Of a stretch of DNA of 64,000 nucleotides, positions 26,845 through 35,571 are shown piece by piece. Every line of letters starts with the position of its first letter. The stretch's first letter is position 1. The stretch is taken from NCBI GenBank assembly GCA_030147845.1, contig JASBUN010000026.1, positions 31,257 to 95,256 of the forward strand, written 5' to 3'. A program made the translations under genes and the position numbers. A model generated the notes under the pieces. It did no database searches. It saw only the letters and a list, made by a program, of their open reading frames with translations, and had not been told where the DNA came from. This stretch comes from Gammaproteobacteria bacterium. Lineage in GTDB: Bacteria; Pseudomonadota; Gammaproteobacteria; JASBUN01.

Positions 26845-27168
26845 TTACCATCCGTAGTAGTCCAAGTGGATTCGATAACCGGAACGGTCATAATAGCGCG
26901 GCGCGTAGTAACGATCATCACGGTCATATTCGCGATACTCGCGATGGCGCCAATAATGACGTTCGTTCCAGCGGTGACGCCAAGCCCGATGTTCACGACG
27001 ATACTCACGCTCATGGTGGCGGTACACGGGTCCGCCAACGTAATAGGTTACGCTGCCGCGATAGCCGCCGTCGTCATCGTCATCCGCATGCGCTGCGTTC
27101 ATGCTGACCAATCCGCCGGCCAGCAGCAGGCTGCCCACAATTGCAATGGCTTTCCGGTGCATATTCAT
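26845..27168 (-). CDS. Secreted Arg/Tyr/His-rich small protein
   Basis: A 107-residue exported protein: a signal peptide (AIAIVGSLLLAGGLVSMNAAHA), then a mature part beginning DDDDDGG and dominated by Arg, Tyr, His and Glu (HHEREYRREHRAWRHRWNERHYWRHREY). Such basic, low-complexity periplasmic proteins recur in proteobacteria without known function; metal or polyanion binding by the histidines is possible. The ribosome site TGAGGTGAG is strong. No operon partner. Confidence 0.65.
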   Translation of the reverse strand: MNMHRKAIAIVGSLLLAGGLVSMNAAHADDDDDGGYRGSVTYYVGGPVYRHHEREYRREHRAWRHRWNERHYWRHREYREYDRDDRYYAPRYYDRSGYRIHLDYYGW

Positions 27169-27337
27169 AGCTCACCTCAAATGGATCGTTTGGATCGTTG
27201 GCACGGACCAGTCCGGCCATTTGTCAGTGTCTACGTTAACAAGGCGCGGCTGAACACCCGCTGAACGGATTATCTCATCGCCCGAAAATCCAACATCGCG
27301 CCATTTGGCCACAAAACCCTTCGCATAGTAGGCATAC

Positions 27338-27796
27338 ATGGACGAAGAGAATTACAAAGAAGTTTATAAGACCGTCAATGAACTGCCCTGTGTATTCGAA
27401 AAAGCGGTACTGACGCGCATGTTCGCGTGCGAGAAGGCAGTGAAAGCCAACATCGCCGAGCGCGAAGTGGTGGGTTGCACCGAAGTGAAAGCACATGAGC
27501 AATGCGCTCAATTGCTACATCGTATGCGCAGCGATGCCGCGTTCACCTTGAAATTAACCCATGTATCGGGACCGCTACCACACGCCAAAGAGATCAAAGT
27601 GCAGTGCGGCGGACTACTCGGACTTCAGGCAAGCGTGGTCGCGCCGGCTGAACCAAAAGCCGGCGTAGATAACATTTTTGCCCTTATCGAAGCCGCCAAA
27701 AGGCGATTCGATCAGTTGAACGATTTCCCTCATCAGGCGATCATTCAGTCCGTGGCACGGTTCGAAGCGCGCCGCAAGCGCGGGCGCAGACGCTGA
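27338..27796 (+). CDS. Uncharacterised protein with conserved-looking cysteines
   Basis: A 152-residue soluble protein, not recognised. Four or five cysteines are spread over the first 95 residues (Cys18, Cys30, Cys47, Cys55 and one in VQCGG), a spacing suggestive of metal or cofactor binding. The C-terminal half is helical (DNIFALIEAAKRRFDQLNDF) and ends in a basic tail (RRKRGRRR). Stand-alone gene, followed by a 375-bp gap. Confidence 0.6.
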   Translation: MDEENYKEVYKTVNELPCVFEKAVLTRMFACEKAVKANIAEREVVGCTEVKAHEQCAQLLHRMRSDAAFTLKLTHVSGPLPHAKEIKVQCGGLLGLQASVVAPAEPKAGVDNIFALIEAAKRRFDQLNDFPHQAIIQSVARFEARRKRGRRR

Positions 27797-28171
27797 TAAT
27801 TGTCGGCACATGTAGCGTCATCGGCCACGACGTAAATAAAACATCAACCGAACCAAGCGGCCAAGCGCAGGCGCGTGCAAGCCGATCTTGTGGCTACAGC
27901 CACGTCGATACGTCGCCGGCGGCGGCGCTACAATTCCCCCTGGTTTCCGCATGAATGCGCCTTGGCGCGGCATCGGGCGACCGTCATTAGCGACATTTTT
28001 GCCGCCCGATTGGCCCAGCGGCGATGGTGCCGGTGCCGATCGCATCGGCCGCAGGCAGCGGTACGGAAATTACGAGTTATCCATAATCGTGTCTGTGGCG
28101 GCTGTTTTAGCCGCGACTGACGCGCCGCACTGCTGCGCATTACACGCTTCCGGTCCATACTCCCTTGCATA
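27797..28171. other. Gene-free interval before the GGDEF gene
   Basis: 375 bp in which I find no convincing gene, terminator or repeat. The promoter of the diguanylate cyclase gene is presumably here. Confidence 0.4.
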
Positions 28172-28966
28172 ATGAACAACAAATTTGCACGCCGCCAAAA
28201 CGATATTCGCCAAGTGAAGTATTACTGGGCATACGTGCTCGTGCTTTCGCCATTGTTCACCGATTTGCTGGAGGTCGGACACCTGCCCCGTCACGCGCAC
28301 GGATATATTAGCGAAACCATTCTCGGCGCGCTGATCGGTGTCGGCGTATTCCTGATTCAACGCGATATGATTCGTCTGCGCACGCTGGTGCAGACCGACG
28401 CACTTACCGGCTTATTCAATCGACGCAAATTTTTCGAAGACTTAACGCAAGAAGTCGTGCGGGCGCAACGTCTGGGCACCAAACTATCGTTGATATACCT
28501 TGATGTCGACCGATTCAAACAGATCAACGACCACTATGGGCACGCTGAAGGTGACGCGGTACTGCGCGCCTTGGCGCGCATGCTGAGCTGCGGAGAACGC
28601 CAGCAACTGGATATGTGTTACCGCCTGGGTGGCGATGAATTTGCCGTGCTGCTGATCGGCGCCAATGACGGCGAAGCCCGTGAAGCGCTACAGCGCTCGG
28701 CACGCGAATGCGGCCGACGACAACCGGTGTTACAACGGCACGCTCTGACCCTCTCTTTTGGCATTGCCCAATACCGGGGCAACGGTGAGAGTATTGAGTC
28801 ATTTGTGCAACGCGCCGATCGGCTGATGTACCAGACCAAGCGCAACGAGGAGAGTGAGCGGCTGTCGGTAATCCTTCCCGACGACGAGTACGGCACGGAT
28901 TCCAGCGACAACGCAAGGCCGATAACACAGGATCGGCCAATGAACGCGCGGTCATCGACCCTTTAA
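28172..28966 (+). CDS. Membrane diguanylate cyclase (GGDEF)
   Basis: A 264-residue protein with two N-terminal helices (about 15-33 and 46-63), then a GGDEF domain at about 70-235 with an intact GGDEF active site at 153-157 (YRLGGDEFAVLL), DALTGLFNRR and DVDRFKQINDHYGHAEGD. It should make cyclic-di-GMP from two GTP. The allosteric RxxD I-site is altered: Gln144 replaces the arginine three residues before Asp147, so feedback inhibition may be weak. The C-terminal 30 residues are disordered. It converges with psiE. Confidence 0.9.
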   Translation: MNNKFARRQNDIRQVKYYWAYVLVLSPLFTDLLEVGHLPRHAHGYISETILGALIGVGVFLIQRDMIRLRTLVQTDALTGLFNRRKFFEDLTQEVVRAQRLGTKLSLIYLDVDRFKQINDHYGHAEGDAVLRALARMLSCGERQQLDMCYRLGGDEFAVLLIGANDGEAREALQRSARECGRRQPVLQRHALTLSFGIAQYRGNGESIESFVQRADRLMYQTKRNEESERLSVILPDDEYGTDSSDNARPITQDRPMNARSSTL

Positions 28967-28985
28967 CGATCGATATTCATCTCGG

Positions 28986-29387
28986 TCAGCGGTTGCTCTC
29001 ACGTCCGTAAGGAAAGCGCACATGTCCGAACCGGATCACCAACACGGTCAGCGCGAGCAACAGCACGGCGACCGCGACGCCGATGATTTTCCACGTATCC
29101 ATGCCTTTCATGTCCAGTATCAAGTAGCGCGCCAAGGCCACCATGCCGATGTACAGTGGCAGGCGTACCGGCAGTTGCCCGGACTCGAGATATATCGAGA
29201 CCATGGACACCACCTCGAGGTAGATGAACAACAACAATAGGTCATCGAGTCCGACGCGCCCGTCCTGAAGCATCACCACGATTTCCTGCATCACGGCAAC
29301 GATGGTGGCGGCGGCGATAATCAAAAGCCCGACACCTTCAACCCATTTCAGTGCACGCAACGCCGTCTTACTGACCAATCTATCCAT
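28986..29387 (-). CDS. psiE: PsiE-family phosphate-starvation membrane protein
   Basis: A 133-residue membrane protein with four helices (about 18-38, 48-68, 76-92, 99-122). The PsiE family pattern includes LLLLFIYLEVVSMVSIYLESGQLPVRLPLYIGMVALAR. PsiE is induced under phosphate limitation in E. coli; its molecular activity is unknown. The gene stands alone and converges with the GGDEF gene 19 bp away. Confidence 0.85.
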   Translation of the reverse strand: MDRLVSKTALRALKWVEGVGLLIIAAATIVAVMQEIVVMLQDGRVGLDDLLLLFIYLEVVSMVSIYLESGQLPVRLPLYIGMVALARYLILDMKGMDTWKIIGVAVAVLLLALTVLVIRFGHVRFPYGRESNR

Positions 29388-29537
29388 CGCCCATCCCCCA
29401 AACGCACCGGTCTAGCTGCAGGCCAGAGCGTATGTTGTCGGTTCTCCCGCCGGTTGGCAAGTCGCGCCAATGTCACATTGCGGTCATACCAGCGCGCTAC
29501 CGTGAACGCTGACTGTATTAACTTGAGAGCCAGCCAC

Positions 29538-29756
29538 ATGATGTCATCACACGCCTCACAAGCGATCTTTTCGATGCCGCACGGCACGCCGGACGAACGC
29601 GCCGCGCGCGACGATATCGCCTATCTCGAACGCCGCCTCAGCGAAATGGGCAGCAGTGGCGATTGCGCCTACGAGCGTGCGCTGGCCGGCGCGTTCCGCA
29701 TCATGCTAGAGCAGCGCCGCACAATGCTGGCGTGCAATCAGCATAAACGTATCTAA
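29538..29756 (+). CDS. Uncharacterised small protein (72 aa)
   Basis: A 72-residue soluble protein with no recognised family. The central part is helical and charged (TPDERAARDDIAYLERRLSEMGSSGDCAYERALAGAFRIMLEQRRTML). I use the first ATG of a tandem pair at 29538, preceded by GAGAG. It could be a small regulator or a chance frame; composition favours a gene. Confidence 0.45.
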   Translation: MMSSHASQAIFSMPHGTPDERAARDDIAYLERRLSEMGSSGDCAYERALAGAFRIMLEQRRTMLACNQHKRI

Positions 29757-29856
29757 AGCGATTCAGTTCTATCCAGCACCGCAGCGCAAATGAATTGTGC
29801 GCCCGGCATTCGGCGCTTTTATCGGGCCATTTACCACCATGGTCGTAAACGGAACG

Positions 29857-30381
29857 CTATCGATGCCGTCCGGTCACCGGTGCAAACCGCAGTACTTCCA
29901 GACGCCAACGCCGTTCGGTAGCGTGCAAGATAATGCACGATGGCCCACCGTAGGTACGTGACCGGCCGGCCGCGCCCGGATTAAGCACCCACGGTCGCGC
30001 GTCCCGATCGACGCACAAACGGTGGCTATGCCCGTAGACAATGGCGTGCGCCAGCGGATCGATCCGCCGCAACCGGTCGTGACGATGGCTAACACTGCCA
30101 GCACGGTGACCGTGAACGACCACCAGCCTGCCCCCCGGCAGATCGATACACTGCTGCTCCGGCAAAGTGTCCAGAACTACGCGATCCTCGCGCGGCCATT
30201 TAAAGCTGACATCGTTGTTACCGCGCACGGCTATCACCGTAACCCCAGGCTGTCGCAGTTCGCTTAACACTGCCGCGCAACCGATGTCGCCGGCGTGGAC
30301 GGCCATTGCGCTGCGGTGAGCCTGATCAAGCACGCGCGCATCCAAAGCGCCGTGGGTATCGGATAAAATCGTCACGCGCAT
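29857..30381 (-). CDS. YfcE/MJ0936-type metallophosphoesterase
   Basis: A 174-residue calcineurin-like phosphoesterase. All five metal-binding blocks are present: LSDTHG (residues 6-11), GDIG (31-34), GNND (54-57), VVHGH near 88 and YGHSHR near 118, ending in LNPGAAG. Small bacterial members hydrolyse phosphodiesters such as cyclic nucleotides; the physiological substrate is unknown. It diverges from the uncharacterised gene at 30481. Confidence 0.9.
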   Translation of the reverse strand: MRVTILSDTHGALDARVLDQAHRSAMAVHAGDIGCAAVLSELRQPGVTVIAVRGNNDVSFKWPREDRVVLDTLPEQQCIDLPGGRLVVVHGHRAGSVSHRHDRLRRIDPLAHAIVYGHSHRLCVDRDARPWVLNPGAAGRSRTYGGPSCIILHATERRWRLEVLRFAPVTGRHR

Positions 30382-30480
30382 GCGCGGTATTCCCTACTAT
30401 TCCGCCGACATGCGATCGTAGCGGCGAACCGATACACTATTGACACTTTTATATGAGCCCGCCACCATGGATCCCCGTTC

Positions 30481-31035
30481 ATGAACGATAAATACGACCG
30501 CCAACAGCAGATTATTGTCGCCCACGCGCCACTGATCGTACACGTGGTACGCGCGTGCCAAAATGCTGACCTGCTTGCCGACCTGGAGCGCGTACTGCAC
30601 ACACTCGCGGAGTACGGACAAGCACCCATGGTCGGGGTGATTCGGCGTATTTTAGCCGGCTCGCGCGACGCCGCATTGCTGAAACAGCTCGACGATGACG
30701 ATGCGGTGGTGATTAGCGCCATTCTGCGCGGGCTACAAAATCCGTCCACGCTGCCCGACATCAATGCTAAACCGGAGGCCAGCGCGGCCGCGCCCGGACT
30801 GGCTAGTATCATCCATGCCGCCGCCCATGGTCAGCCGGAGGCATTGAATGCATTGGCCAATATGGCCGAACAGATGAACGCAGCCGGCGGTGACATGGCG
30901 CGCCTGAGCGCCATTATGCGCCGCCTACTCAATGGCGAGCGCGATAGTGAACGTTTATGCAAGGGTATGGGCGCGCAAGGCGAATCGCTAGTATTATCGA
31001 TTTTAGCAGAACTGACACGCCTGGAGCCGCACTGA
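30481..31035 (+). CDS. Uncharacterised all-helical protein
   Basis: A 184-residue soluble protein, not recognised. It appears wholly alpha-helical, with repeated amphipathic segments (LADLERVLHTLAEYGQAPMVGVIRRILAGSRDAALLKQL, then a similar SAIMRRLLNGERDSERLCKGM), suggesting an internal duplication of an IRRILAGSRD/MRRLLNGERD unit about 105 residues apart. Such repeats often mediate protein contacts. It precedes a membrane protein gene by about 120 bp on the same strand. Confidence 0.6.
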   Translation: MNDKYDRQQQIIVAHAPLIVHVVRACQNADLLADLERVLHTLAEYGQAPMVGVIRRILAGSRDAALLKQLDDDDAVVISAILRGLQNPSTLPDINAKPEASAAAPGLASIIHAAAHGQPEALNALANMAEQMNAAGGDMARLSAIMRRLLNGERDSERLCKGMGAQGESLVLSILAELTRLEPH

Positions 31036-31158
31036 GCGCGATCGCGCCAAACCATCGCCGCCGCACGAATGATGGCAATACTTGCGCACCAACCCCGGAG
31101 AGCTACGCTTAGGGGTATGGTGCACTGACCTTCGTAGCCACCGCTAGAGCATAGCACT

Positions 31159-31662
31159 GTGACCAACGCCATCTGCCGAGCCCGAGTGGGCGCCTATATC
31201 ATTATCGTGCTAGGAATCATCCTCGCCGCAATGTGGTCGGTGCGACCGTTCTTCACGGCCGGATATAAGCTGTCCCTGATCGGGCTGGCCGCCGCCCTCA
31301 CACCTTATTATCTGTACGCATTGATCACCGCCGCGAAGCGCGCGGTTGTGATTATCCTACCCGGTATCCTACTGTTGCTGGTGCAAGTCATCGTCCAATT
31401 CGGCAGTTATCTGCAATGGCCGGAAATGGGCGCACTGACAGCATGGCTTCCATTGTGGCAGAGCGTGATCGTGCTGCCGGTCGGCGTGCTGTTGGCCTGG
31501 GCGCTATCGGCGCTAACACGCGGCCAGCGACCGCCGCCACCGGCATCGCGCCGCCGACGTCGTCATAGCCGAGGCACTGCGGCCGCCGGCGACAATTGGA
31601 AAAACGCCATGGCCGTAGCGCTGGTCGCTGCGGCGACCACGTCCGGCGCGCAGCCCATATAA
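31159..31662 (+). CDS. Uncharacterised membrane protein
   Basis: A 167-residue inner-membrane protein with four helices (about 12-28, 36-56, 62-86, 98-120) and an Arg/Ala-rich, probably disordered tail (RRRRRHSRGTAAAGD). The start is a GTG at 31159; no family recognised. Its last 100 bp overlap the 3' end of tatD on the opposite strand, so the natural C-terminus may be misjudged, though the helices are convincing. Confidence 0.55.
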   Translation: MTNAICRARVGAYIIIVLGIILAAMWSVRPFFTAGYKLSLIGLAAALTPYYLYALITAAKRAVVIILPGILLLLVQVIVQFGSYLQWPEMGALTAWLPLWQSVIVLPVGVLLAWALSALTRGQRPPPPASRRRRRHSRGTAAAGDNWKNAMAVALVAAATTSGAQPI

Positions 31663-32372
31663 GCGCCGACCGACGCGCATATATGCGGCAAATACATCGG
31701 CTCGTTACGGCCCGACTTGGGCCGCGGGCGCAAATCGCGCGGCAGTAGGTAAGGCGCGTCGCTTTCCAACATTAACCGATCTAGCGGGATGTTGCGCACG
31801 CTGCGCTGCAACGCCTGTCCACGGCGTTCGTCGCAGATCCACCCGGTAATGCCGATATGCAGATCCATGTCTAAATAAGCTGCCAATTCGTCGTCACCGC
31901 CAGTGAAACAATGCGCCACCGCGGCCGGCAACCGATCGCGGTAACGACCCAGTAAGGCGACGAAGTCCTCATGCGCGTCGCGCTGGTGCAGAAACACCGG
32001 CATACCTAAGGTAGCCGCCAACTCCAACTGACGCTCGAAACAATACAGCTGCTCACGCCGGGACGAAAACTGACGGTTGTAATCCAGCCCGCACTCGCCC
32101 AATGCACGTACACATTCCGTTTGCGCCAACCGGTGCAAAATTTGCAGCGTATCGGTCGTCGCCGTACCGGCATGATGTGGATGTATACCAACGGTGGAAT
32201 AAAGAACACCAGGATACGCCTGCGCCTGCGTGATACCGGCACGACTGTGGTCGACATCCGTGCCGGTGATGATCATCATTTCCACACCGGCATCACGTGC
32301 GCGGGCAACCACCGCTTGGCGATCATCGCCGAAGGCGTCGCTGGTCAGATTTAGGCCAATATCGATCAGCAT
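31563..32372 (-). CDS. tatD: TatD-family metal-dependent hydrolase
   Basis: A 269-residue TIM-barrel hydrolase. TatD signatures are IDIGLNLTSD at the start (metal-binding His replaced by asparagine in N-L, as in some members), GIHPHHAG near 63, ALGECGLDYNR near 93, FLHQRDAH near 128, HCFTGG near 155 and LESDAPYLLP near 205. TatD enzymes are 3'-5' DNA exonucleases or nucleases in repair and DNA degradation, despite the operon-derived name. The gene is solitary. Confidence 0.93.
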   Translation of the reverse strand: MLIDIGLNLTSDAFGDDRQAVVARARDAGVEMMIITGTDVDHSRAGITQAQAYPGVLYSTVGIHPHHAGTATTDTLQILHRLAQTECVRALGECGLDYNRQFSSRREQLYCFERQLELAATLGMPVFLHQRDAHEDFVALLGRYRDRLPAAVAHCFTGGDDELAAYLDMDLHIGITGWICDERRGQALQRSVRNIPLDRLMLESDAPYLLPRDLRPRPKSGRNEPMYLPHICASVGAYMGCAPDVVAAATSATAMAFFQLSPAAAVPRL

Positions 32373-32673
32373 GTCTGCATCGGTTGTCCGGCCGGGATAG
32401 GTCCGCTCGTTACCGTAGCCGCGGCCAGATATCGTGTCCAGCGCCGTCGGCCGGTGGCGGGCGTGAATGTTGAGCCATTAGCCAACGTCCCCGGCTAAAA
32501 GTACATGACGATCTGACTACGGGCGTAATAACAACGAGCCCAACCGACGCACGGCGTTGAACGATCAGTTTACCTATCCGGCGACCGCATTCGCAGTGGC
32601 GCCTGCGCGACCCAGCGCCAGGCAGCCAGCAGTGATCGCCAACGCGAGCACTGCCGTGCATGACGATAAACGA

Positions 32674-33072
32674 TCAACGCTCCTCCGGATGCTCTATTTC
32701 CGGCCTGTCGATCTCGGGGCGTTCTATCTCCGGGCGTTCTATCTCGGGACGCTCGATCTCCGCCCTTTCGATCTCGGGCCGGGCAATATCCGGCTTTTCG
32801 ACTTCACCCTTATCTATATCGGGTTTCTCAAGCTCCGGCTTTTCCAGCTCGGGTTTAGCGACATCAGGTTGCTCGACCTCGGGCTTTTCCACGGTCGTTC
32901 CGACCGCGTCCGGGCTCTCGACCTCGATGGCAACTTGGGAACGCTGCTCCACGTGAACACCAGCGGCCGTCGACACGTCCACACCGGCAATGTCGGCGGC
33001 GAAGCCGAGCGGTGCGCCGGCCACGGTAATGATCGTGCCAAGACTTAAAATAAGCTGTCTTTTCGTAAACAT
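32674..33072 (-). CDS. Exported PEIER-repeat protein
   Basis: A 132-residue exported protein: a signal peptide (LILSLGTIITVAGAPLGFA), a short linker, then about fourteen tandem pentapeptides of consensus (K/R)PE(I/V/L)E from about residue 62 to the end. The charge-alternating, proline-every-five pattern should form an extended rod and recalls the proline-rich periplasmic spacer of TonB. The DNA underlying it is a 15-bp coding repeat. The same repeat closes the protein encoded at 34165 on the other side of the divergent promoter. Function unknown. Confidence 0.7.
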   Translation of the reverse strand: MFTKRQLILSLGTIITVAGAPLGFAADIAGVDVSTAAGVHVEQRSQVAIEVESPDAVGTTVEKPEVEQPDVAKPELEKPELEKPDIDKGEVEKPDIARPEIERAEIERPEIERPEIERPEIDRPEIEHPEER

Positions 33073-33147
33073 AGGTCTGTTCTCCTGGTGTTATGGATAT
33101 AAGGGCAAGGACCCGCATAGGAATCTCATTTTGCCGCCGCAGTTAGT

Positions 33148-33199
33148 GGGAATTTTTCCCATATCACACAGGGAAGTTTATGTGTGATATTTTCACACG
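33148..33199. promoter_or_regulatory. Compound operator between the PEIER gene and the DUF6502 operon
   Basis: Three overlapping dyads lie in the divergent region. GGGAATTTTTCCC is at 33148-33160. A perfect 10-bp inverted repeat has ATATCACACA at 33161-33170 and TGTGTGATAT at 33181-33190. GTGTGATATTTTCACAC at 33182-33198 shares an arm with it. The TCACACA/TGTGTGA unit thus occurs three times in alternating orientation. It is well placed to co-regulate both directions. Confidence 0.6.
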
Positions 33200-33320
33200 T
33201 CAATATTCCGGCATAAAGGCCGGTCAGATTTGTGCGCCAAGTCCATAATCGCGAGCCAAGATGGTGCAATCGACATGGATAGAATGGAAAACTTTCCCAC
33301 GCGCGATTACTATAGGAAAA

Positions 33321-34178
33321 ATGAGCACACCATCCGGTTCGAGCCCAAGCGTGGGCCCATCGACGGCGCTGATAGCGGCGTTACGCCGTCTGCTGAAGCC
33401 TTTGGTCCGGCTTTTGGTCAACAGCGGCATTACGTACCCATACCTGACCAACTTGCTGAAATCGCTATTTGTGGAAGTGGCAGAGCGGGATTTTCGCTTG
33501 AGCGGTCGGAATCCAAGCGATAGCCGTATTAATTTGCTCACCGGCGTGCATCGGAAAGACGTCAAACGGCTTCGCGCCGAGCAACATGCGGCGGACGATA
33601 TCCCGGCCAATATTTCCTTGGGGGCACAGTTGGTGGCGCGCTGGACCGGTATCGCCCAATACTTGGACGATGAGGGTCAACCGAAGCCGTTACCACGCCT
33701 GGCCAGCGATGGCGGCCCAATGTCATTTGAGTGGTTGGTCGCGTCGGTAAACACCGACATTCGTTCGCGTGTCGTACTCGATGAGTGGCTGCGTTTAAAT
33801 GTCGCGCATATAGATGAACTAGATCGCGTGTGCCTCAATGTGAACGCGTTCGTACCGGAAAAGGGTTACGACGAAAAAGCCTATTATTTCGGCCGCAACG
33901 TACATGACCACATCGCTGCCGGTGCGCATAATTTAGACGGCGCCAGACCACCCTTTCTTGAGCGCAGCGTCTACTACGACCGACTCAGCGCCGACTCGAT
34001 ACAAGAACTTGAAGTTTTGTCACGGAAACTGGGCATGGAAGCGTTGCAGACTATCAATCGCCGCGCCTTGGAGCTGCAAGCTGCGGACCGACAGCGAGAA
34101 CAAAAACGCCAGCGTATGAACTTTGGCGTTTATTTTTACAGCGAACCGGAAGAACAAGATCCGCATGAAAATAAATAG
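33321..34178 (+). CDS. DUF6502-family protein (putative regulator)
   Basis: A 285-residue cytoplasmic protein matching the DUF6502 pattern: ALRRLLKPLVRLLVNSGITYPYLTNLLKSLFVEVAERDF near the N-terminus, where a helix-turn-helix is likely (SRINLLTGVHRKDVKRLR), then a helical C-terminal half. It starts the three-gene operon with the DUF5666 and beta-barrel genes, and its 3' end overlaps the next gene by 14 bp. The ATG at 33321 follows AGGAAA; a start at 33261 would add a stretch unlike the family. DNA binding is inferred, not shown. Confidence 0.72.
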   Translation: MSTPSGSSPSVGPSTALIAALRRLLKPLVRLLVNSGITYPYLTNLLKSLFVEVAERDFRLSGRNPSDSRINLLTGVHRKDVKRLRAEQHAADDIPANISLGAQLVARWTGIAQYLDDEGQPKPLPRLASDGGPMSFEWLVASVNTDIRSRVVLDEWLRLNVAHIDELDRVCLNVNAFVPEKGYDEKAYYFGRNVHDHIAAGAHNLDGARPPFLERSVYYDRLSADSIQELEVLSRKLGMEALQTINRRALELQAADRQREQKRQRMNFGVYFYSEPEEQDPHENK

Positions 34179-35499
34179 CGCCGCGCCGCTACGCCACGCA
34201 TTGAGTTCGGCGTCAGGCCGTGTGTTGTTGTTTGTGATTTTTGTCGTTCTAGGTACGTTCGCGGGGCTACACGACAGCGTGGCCATGAACGCCTGTTCGA
34301 CCGGCGGCAGCGGCATTGGCGGCACCGGGGCGCCGCAACTGCACACCGGTTCCGGCATTGGCGGCACCGGCGCGGTGGCGGAAGGTAGCGGTAGTGGCAT
34401 TGGCGGCACCGGCGCGGTGGCGGAAGGTAGCGGCAGCGGTAGCGGCATCGGCGGTACAGGCATCGTTGGCACGATCACCGGCTTCGGCAGCGTTTGCGTC
34501 AATGGACTCGAGATCCAATATGACCACGATACGCCGACCCGGTTTGACGGCAAACGCGGCTCGGCGCGCCAATTGGCCGTTGGCCAAGTGGTCGCGATTT
34601 TGGCACGCGGTGCCGGATCCAATTTACGCGCACACAATATACGAGTGGAGTACGCCGTTTCCGGGCCGGTCGGGCGCATCGACCGACGCCGAAGCCGGAT
34701 CGAAGTGCTGGGACAGACCGTCAGCGTGCGTGCGCTACCCCATCTCTGGGCCCGGTTGCGGCCAGGGGCATACGTCACCGTGAGCGGCCTGCGCGATAGC
34801 GATGGCGTCATCGTCGCCACGCGCGTGCAGCCGATCCCTCGACCAGAGTTGGTATCCGTCGCCGGACCGGCGACGGCCGTTTCCGGCAATCAGCTTCGCA
34901 TCCACGGCCTACCGGTAAGCGCGGCACCCGGCATCTCGCTGAGTGGAATTCGTAGCGGCCGGATCGTACGTGTTTCCGGTCGGATGAGTAACGGTCGGCT
35001 GCTGGCCGTACGCGTACAAGCAATCACGCCGATTCCGTTCCAAGGCCAAGCACGGTACTTCTCATTGGAAGGTTACGTGCACGGCCCGGCGTCGGAAGGT
35101 CGCATACAGATTGGTACGGCTACGATCGGCATCAGCGAAGCGACCCGCTTTATCCACGGCGGCGTGCGCAGCCTACGCCGCGATCAGCGCGTACACGTTC
35201 GGGCACACGTAGACGGTGCGCAGGGTATCGTCGCAGACCGCATCGAATTCGAGCCGGCGCACTTTTGGAAAGACTATTCGTTCACACCACCGGCCAACCG
35301 CGGGCGCCACGGTGACGACGGTGCGCAACGTGATGTGCCGCGCGGCGAATCCGAGGCAGGCGCTACCATCGGCGAAAAACCAGAAGTCGAACGCCCGAGT
35401 ATCGAAGTGCCCGAGATCGAACGCCCTGAAATCGAGCGCCCTGAGATCGAGCGACCTGAAATTACGCGTCCCGAAATCGAACGCCCGGAGGTCGAATAG
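34165..35499 (+). CDS. Exported DUF5666 protein with GSGIGGTG and PEIER repeats
   Basis: A 444-residue protein. A membrane or signal segment (VLLFVIFVVLGTFAG) is followed by four GSGIGGTG repeats (about 35-95). Several DUF5666-type beta domains follow to about residue 365 (GTITGFGSVCVNGLEIQYD, VGPVGRIDRRRSRIEVLGQ, then similar ones). The last 35 residues are PEIER repeats, the same unit as in the protein encoded at 32674. Its start overlaps the DUF6502 stop by 14 bp, so the genes are coupled. A periplasmic or surface structural role is plausible. The TAG stop is clean, so the gene is complete. Confidence 0.72.
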   Translation: MKINSAAPLRHALSSASGRVLLFVIFVVLGTFAGLHDSVAMNACSTGGSGIGGTGAPQLHTGSGIGGTGAVAEGSGSGIGGTGAVAEGSGSGSGIGGTGIVGTITGFGSVCVNGLEIQYDHDTPTRFDGKRGSARQLAVGQVVAILARGAGSNLRAHNIRVEYAVSGPVGRIDRRRSRIEVLGQTVSVRALPHLWARLRPGAYVTVSGLRDSDGVIVATRVQPIPRPELVSVAGPATAVSGNQLRIHGLPVSAAPGISLSGIRSGRIVRVSGRMSNGRLLAVRVQAITPIPFQGQARYFSLEGYVHGPASEGRIQIGTATIGISEATRFIHGGVRSLRRDQRVHVRAHVDGAQGIVADRIEFEPAHFWKDYSFTPPANRGRHGDDGAQRDVPRGESEAGATIGEKPEVERPSIEVPEIERPEIERPEIERPEITRPEIERPEVE

Positions 35500-35571
35500 C
35501 GTTTGCAGCGGCGGTCACAATGGATTTGTACATTGCCACGGATTCACTCACCAAAACCTGAGAGGAAAAGC

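Noticed and set aside
32676..32880. 15-bp direct repeats as a CRISPR or minisatellite
   Set aside because: They are in frame and encode the PEIER pentapeptides of an exported protein.
34020..34889. Minus-strand frame of 289 codons with many PPMPLP repeats
   Set aside because: It is the antisense reading of the GSGIGGTG-coding repeats of the DUF5666 gene.
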